A stretch of DNA of 49,505 nucleotides from contig UCEY01000034.1 in the NCBI GenBank assembly GCA_900471605.1, positions 1 to 49,505 on the forward strand, written 5' to 3'. Under the pieces are notes generated by a model. It did no database searches. It had not been told where the DNA came from and saw only the letters and a program-made list of their open reading frames with translations. Below are positions 49,036-49,505 of this stretch, in pieces. The DNA is from Hyphomicrobiales bacterium (GTDB lineage Bacteria > Pseudomonadota > Alphaproteobacteria > Rhizobiales > Rhizobiaceae). The translations under genes and the position numbers were made by a program. Positions within the stretch are counted from its first letter, which is position 1. Each line of letters begins with the position of its first letter.

Positions 49036-49505
49036 TTCGACCAAGGTAGTGTCGGGCGGTATTCGAACGGCGGCAGGCGCATCGAAGGTCTTTTTCTTAA
49101 CCCCAGACTTTGTGGCCAGCAGTCGTAATTCCTGAACGTGGTATCTGTATTGTGGACGTTCGGCTTATGCTGCGCTTTCGGCAAAGTATGCTAAGTCCTC
49201 CGCGCGCTATGTCTTTCTTACATGGAAATTTTAATGCGACGAGCCCTCTCCGTGGCATCGCAACCGAATCGAGCATTGCCCCAACCAAATGAAGCGCTTC
49301 CACCGTTTCGCGAATTGAGCTGCCTCAGCGCGTTTCCATCTCGGCAATCACCTGCTTTTCCGATCGCACACCTACTCAACAGCCCACTCGGTTTGCGTTT
49401 TCAACAATGAACTTGGCTTCAGGGCTGTTGAACTGGAAGTCCCAGACAGTCGACCGACCGCCCAATTTCAGCTTGACGGGCCCGCATATGTCCACTATTC
49501 AGACA
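49036..49505. other. 470-nt terminal stretch with no convincing gene
   Basis: This lower-GC end has only short frames. On the minus strand about 39 codons between 49380 and 49500 read protein-like (GGRSTVWDFQFNSPEAKF) but are bounded by stops, and on the plus strand a frame from ATG 49407 runs open to the window end without a ribosome site. They may be decayed gene pieces. Confidence 0.4.

Noticed and set aside
1..49505. CRISPR arrays, tRNA/rRNA genes, complete IS elements, riboswitches
   Set aside because: Reading both strands I found no regularly spaced repeats, no cloverleaf-like sequence, no transposase and no recognised riboswitch core; short or divergent cases could be missed by eye.

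Overview
The window reads as high-GC alphaproteobacterial DNA, most likely Rhizobiales and probably Rhizobiaceae. The grounds are densely packed operons with 4-nt ATGA overlaps, many ABC importers each next to an IclR, LysR, LacI or AraC regulator, and a TGA-N9-TCA (RirA-type) iron box upstream of the TonB receptor gene. I saw no rRNA, tRNA, CRISPR array, complete insertion sequence or replication origin. The content is accessory and catabolic, as on a rhizobial megaplasmid or chromosomal island, but nothing proves which replicon this is.

Region 1 (1-12247) is a catabolic island. It opens with the C-terminal part of a LigM-like tetrahydrofolate-dependent O-demethylase. A leftward operon follows: HpcH/HpaI aldolase, DUF6282 metal-dependent hydrolase, flavodoxin-fold quinone reductase and a BKACE (DUF849) beta-keto-acid cleavage enzyme. 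An IclR regulator diverges from it, followed by a five-gene Liv-type (branched-chain amino acid family) ABC importer, a bicupin, an SDR dehydrogenase and a small membrane protein of unknown function. The importer promoter carries a KdgR-like palindrome, the expected site for the IclR protein. Together they suggest uptake and retro-aldol/keto-acid cleavage of an unidentified carboxylate, possibly aromatic-derived.

Region 2 (12381-19881) is a leftward operon: argininosuccinate-lyase family enzyme, polar amino-acid ABC permease, ATPase and binding protein, MmgE/PrpD protein and polysaccharide deacetylase. A LysR regulator diverges from it. The lyase sits in a transport operon, not among arginine biosynthesis genes, so a catabolic C-N lyase role is plausible.

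Region 3 (19882-24275) holds a frameshifted TetR remnant, a LysR/SDR/SnoaL-like trio, an orphan Pycsar-effector-like (DUF5706) membrane protein with no cyclase beside it, and an MFS exporter.

Region 4 (24414-31596) is a hydroxamate-type siderophore uptake locus: AraC regulator, TonB-dependent receptor, FhuD-like binding protein, fused FhuB-like permease and a DUF2218-SIP ferric-siderophore reductase. It has no FhuC-type ATPase.

Region 5 (31597-48234) starts with an exported alpha/beta hydrolase behind a structured leader. Two carbohydrate ABC importer operons follow, each with a LacI regulator. The first (leftward) begins with a class III metallophosphoesterase and resembles Ugp systems. The second (rightward) contains Gfo/Idh/MocA, a TIM-barrel isomerase and an enolase-superfamily acid-sugar dehydratase, and its promoter is bracketed by two LacI-type palindromes. 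The window ends with an AlkB-like 2OG-Fe(II) dioxygenase in lower-GC DNA and about 470 bases with no convincing gene.
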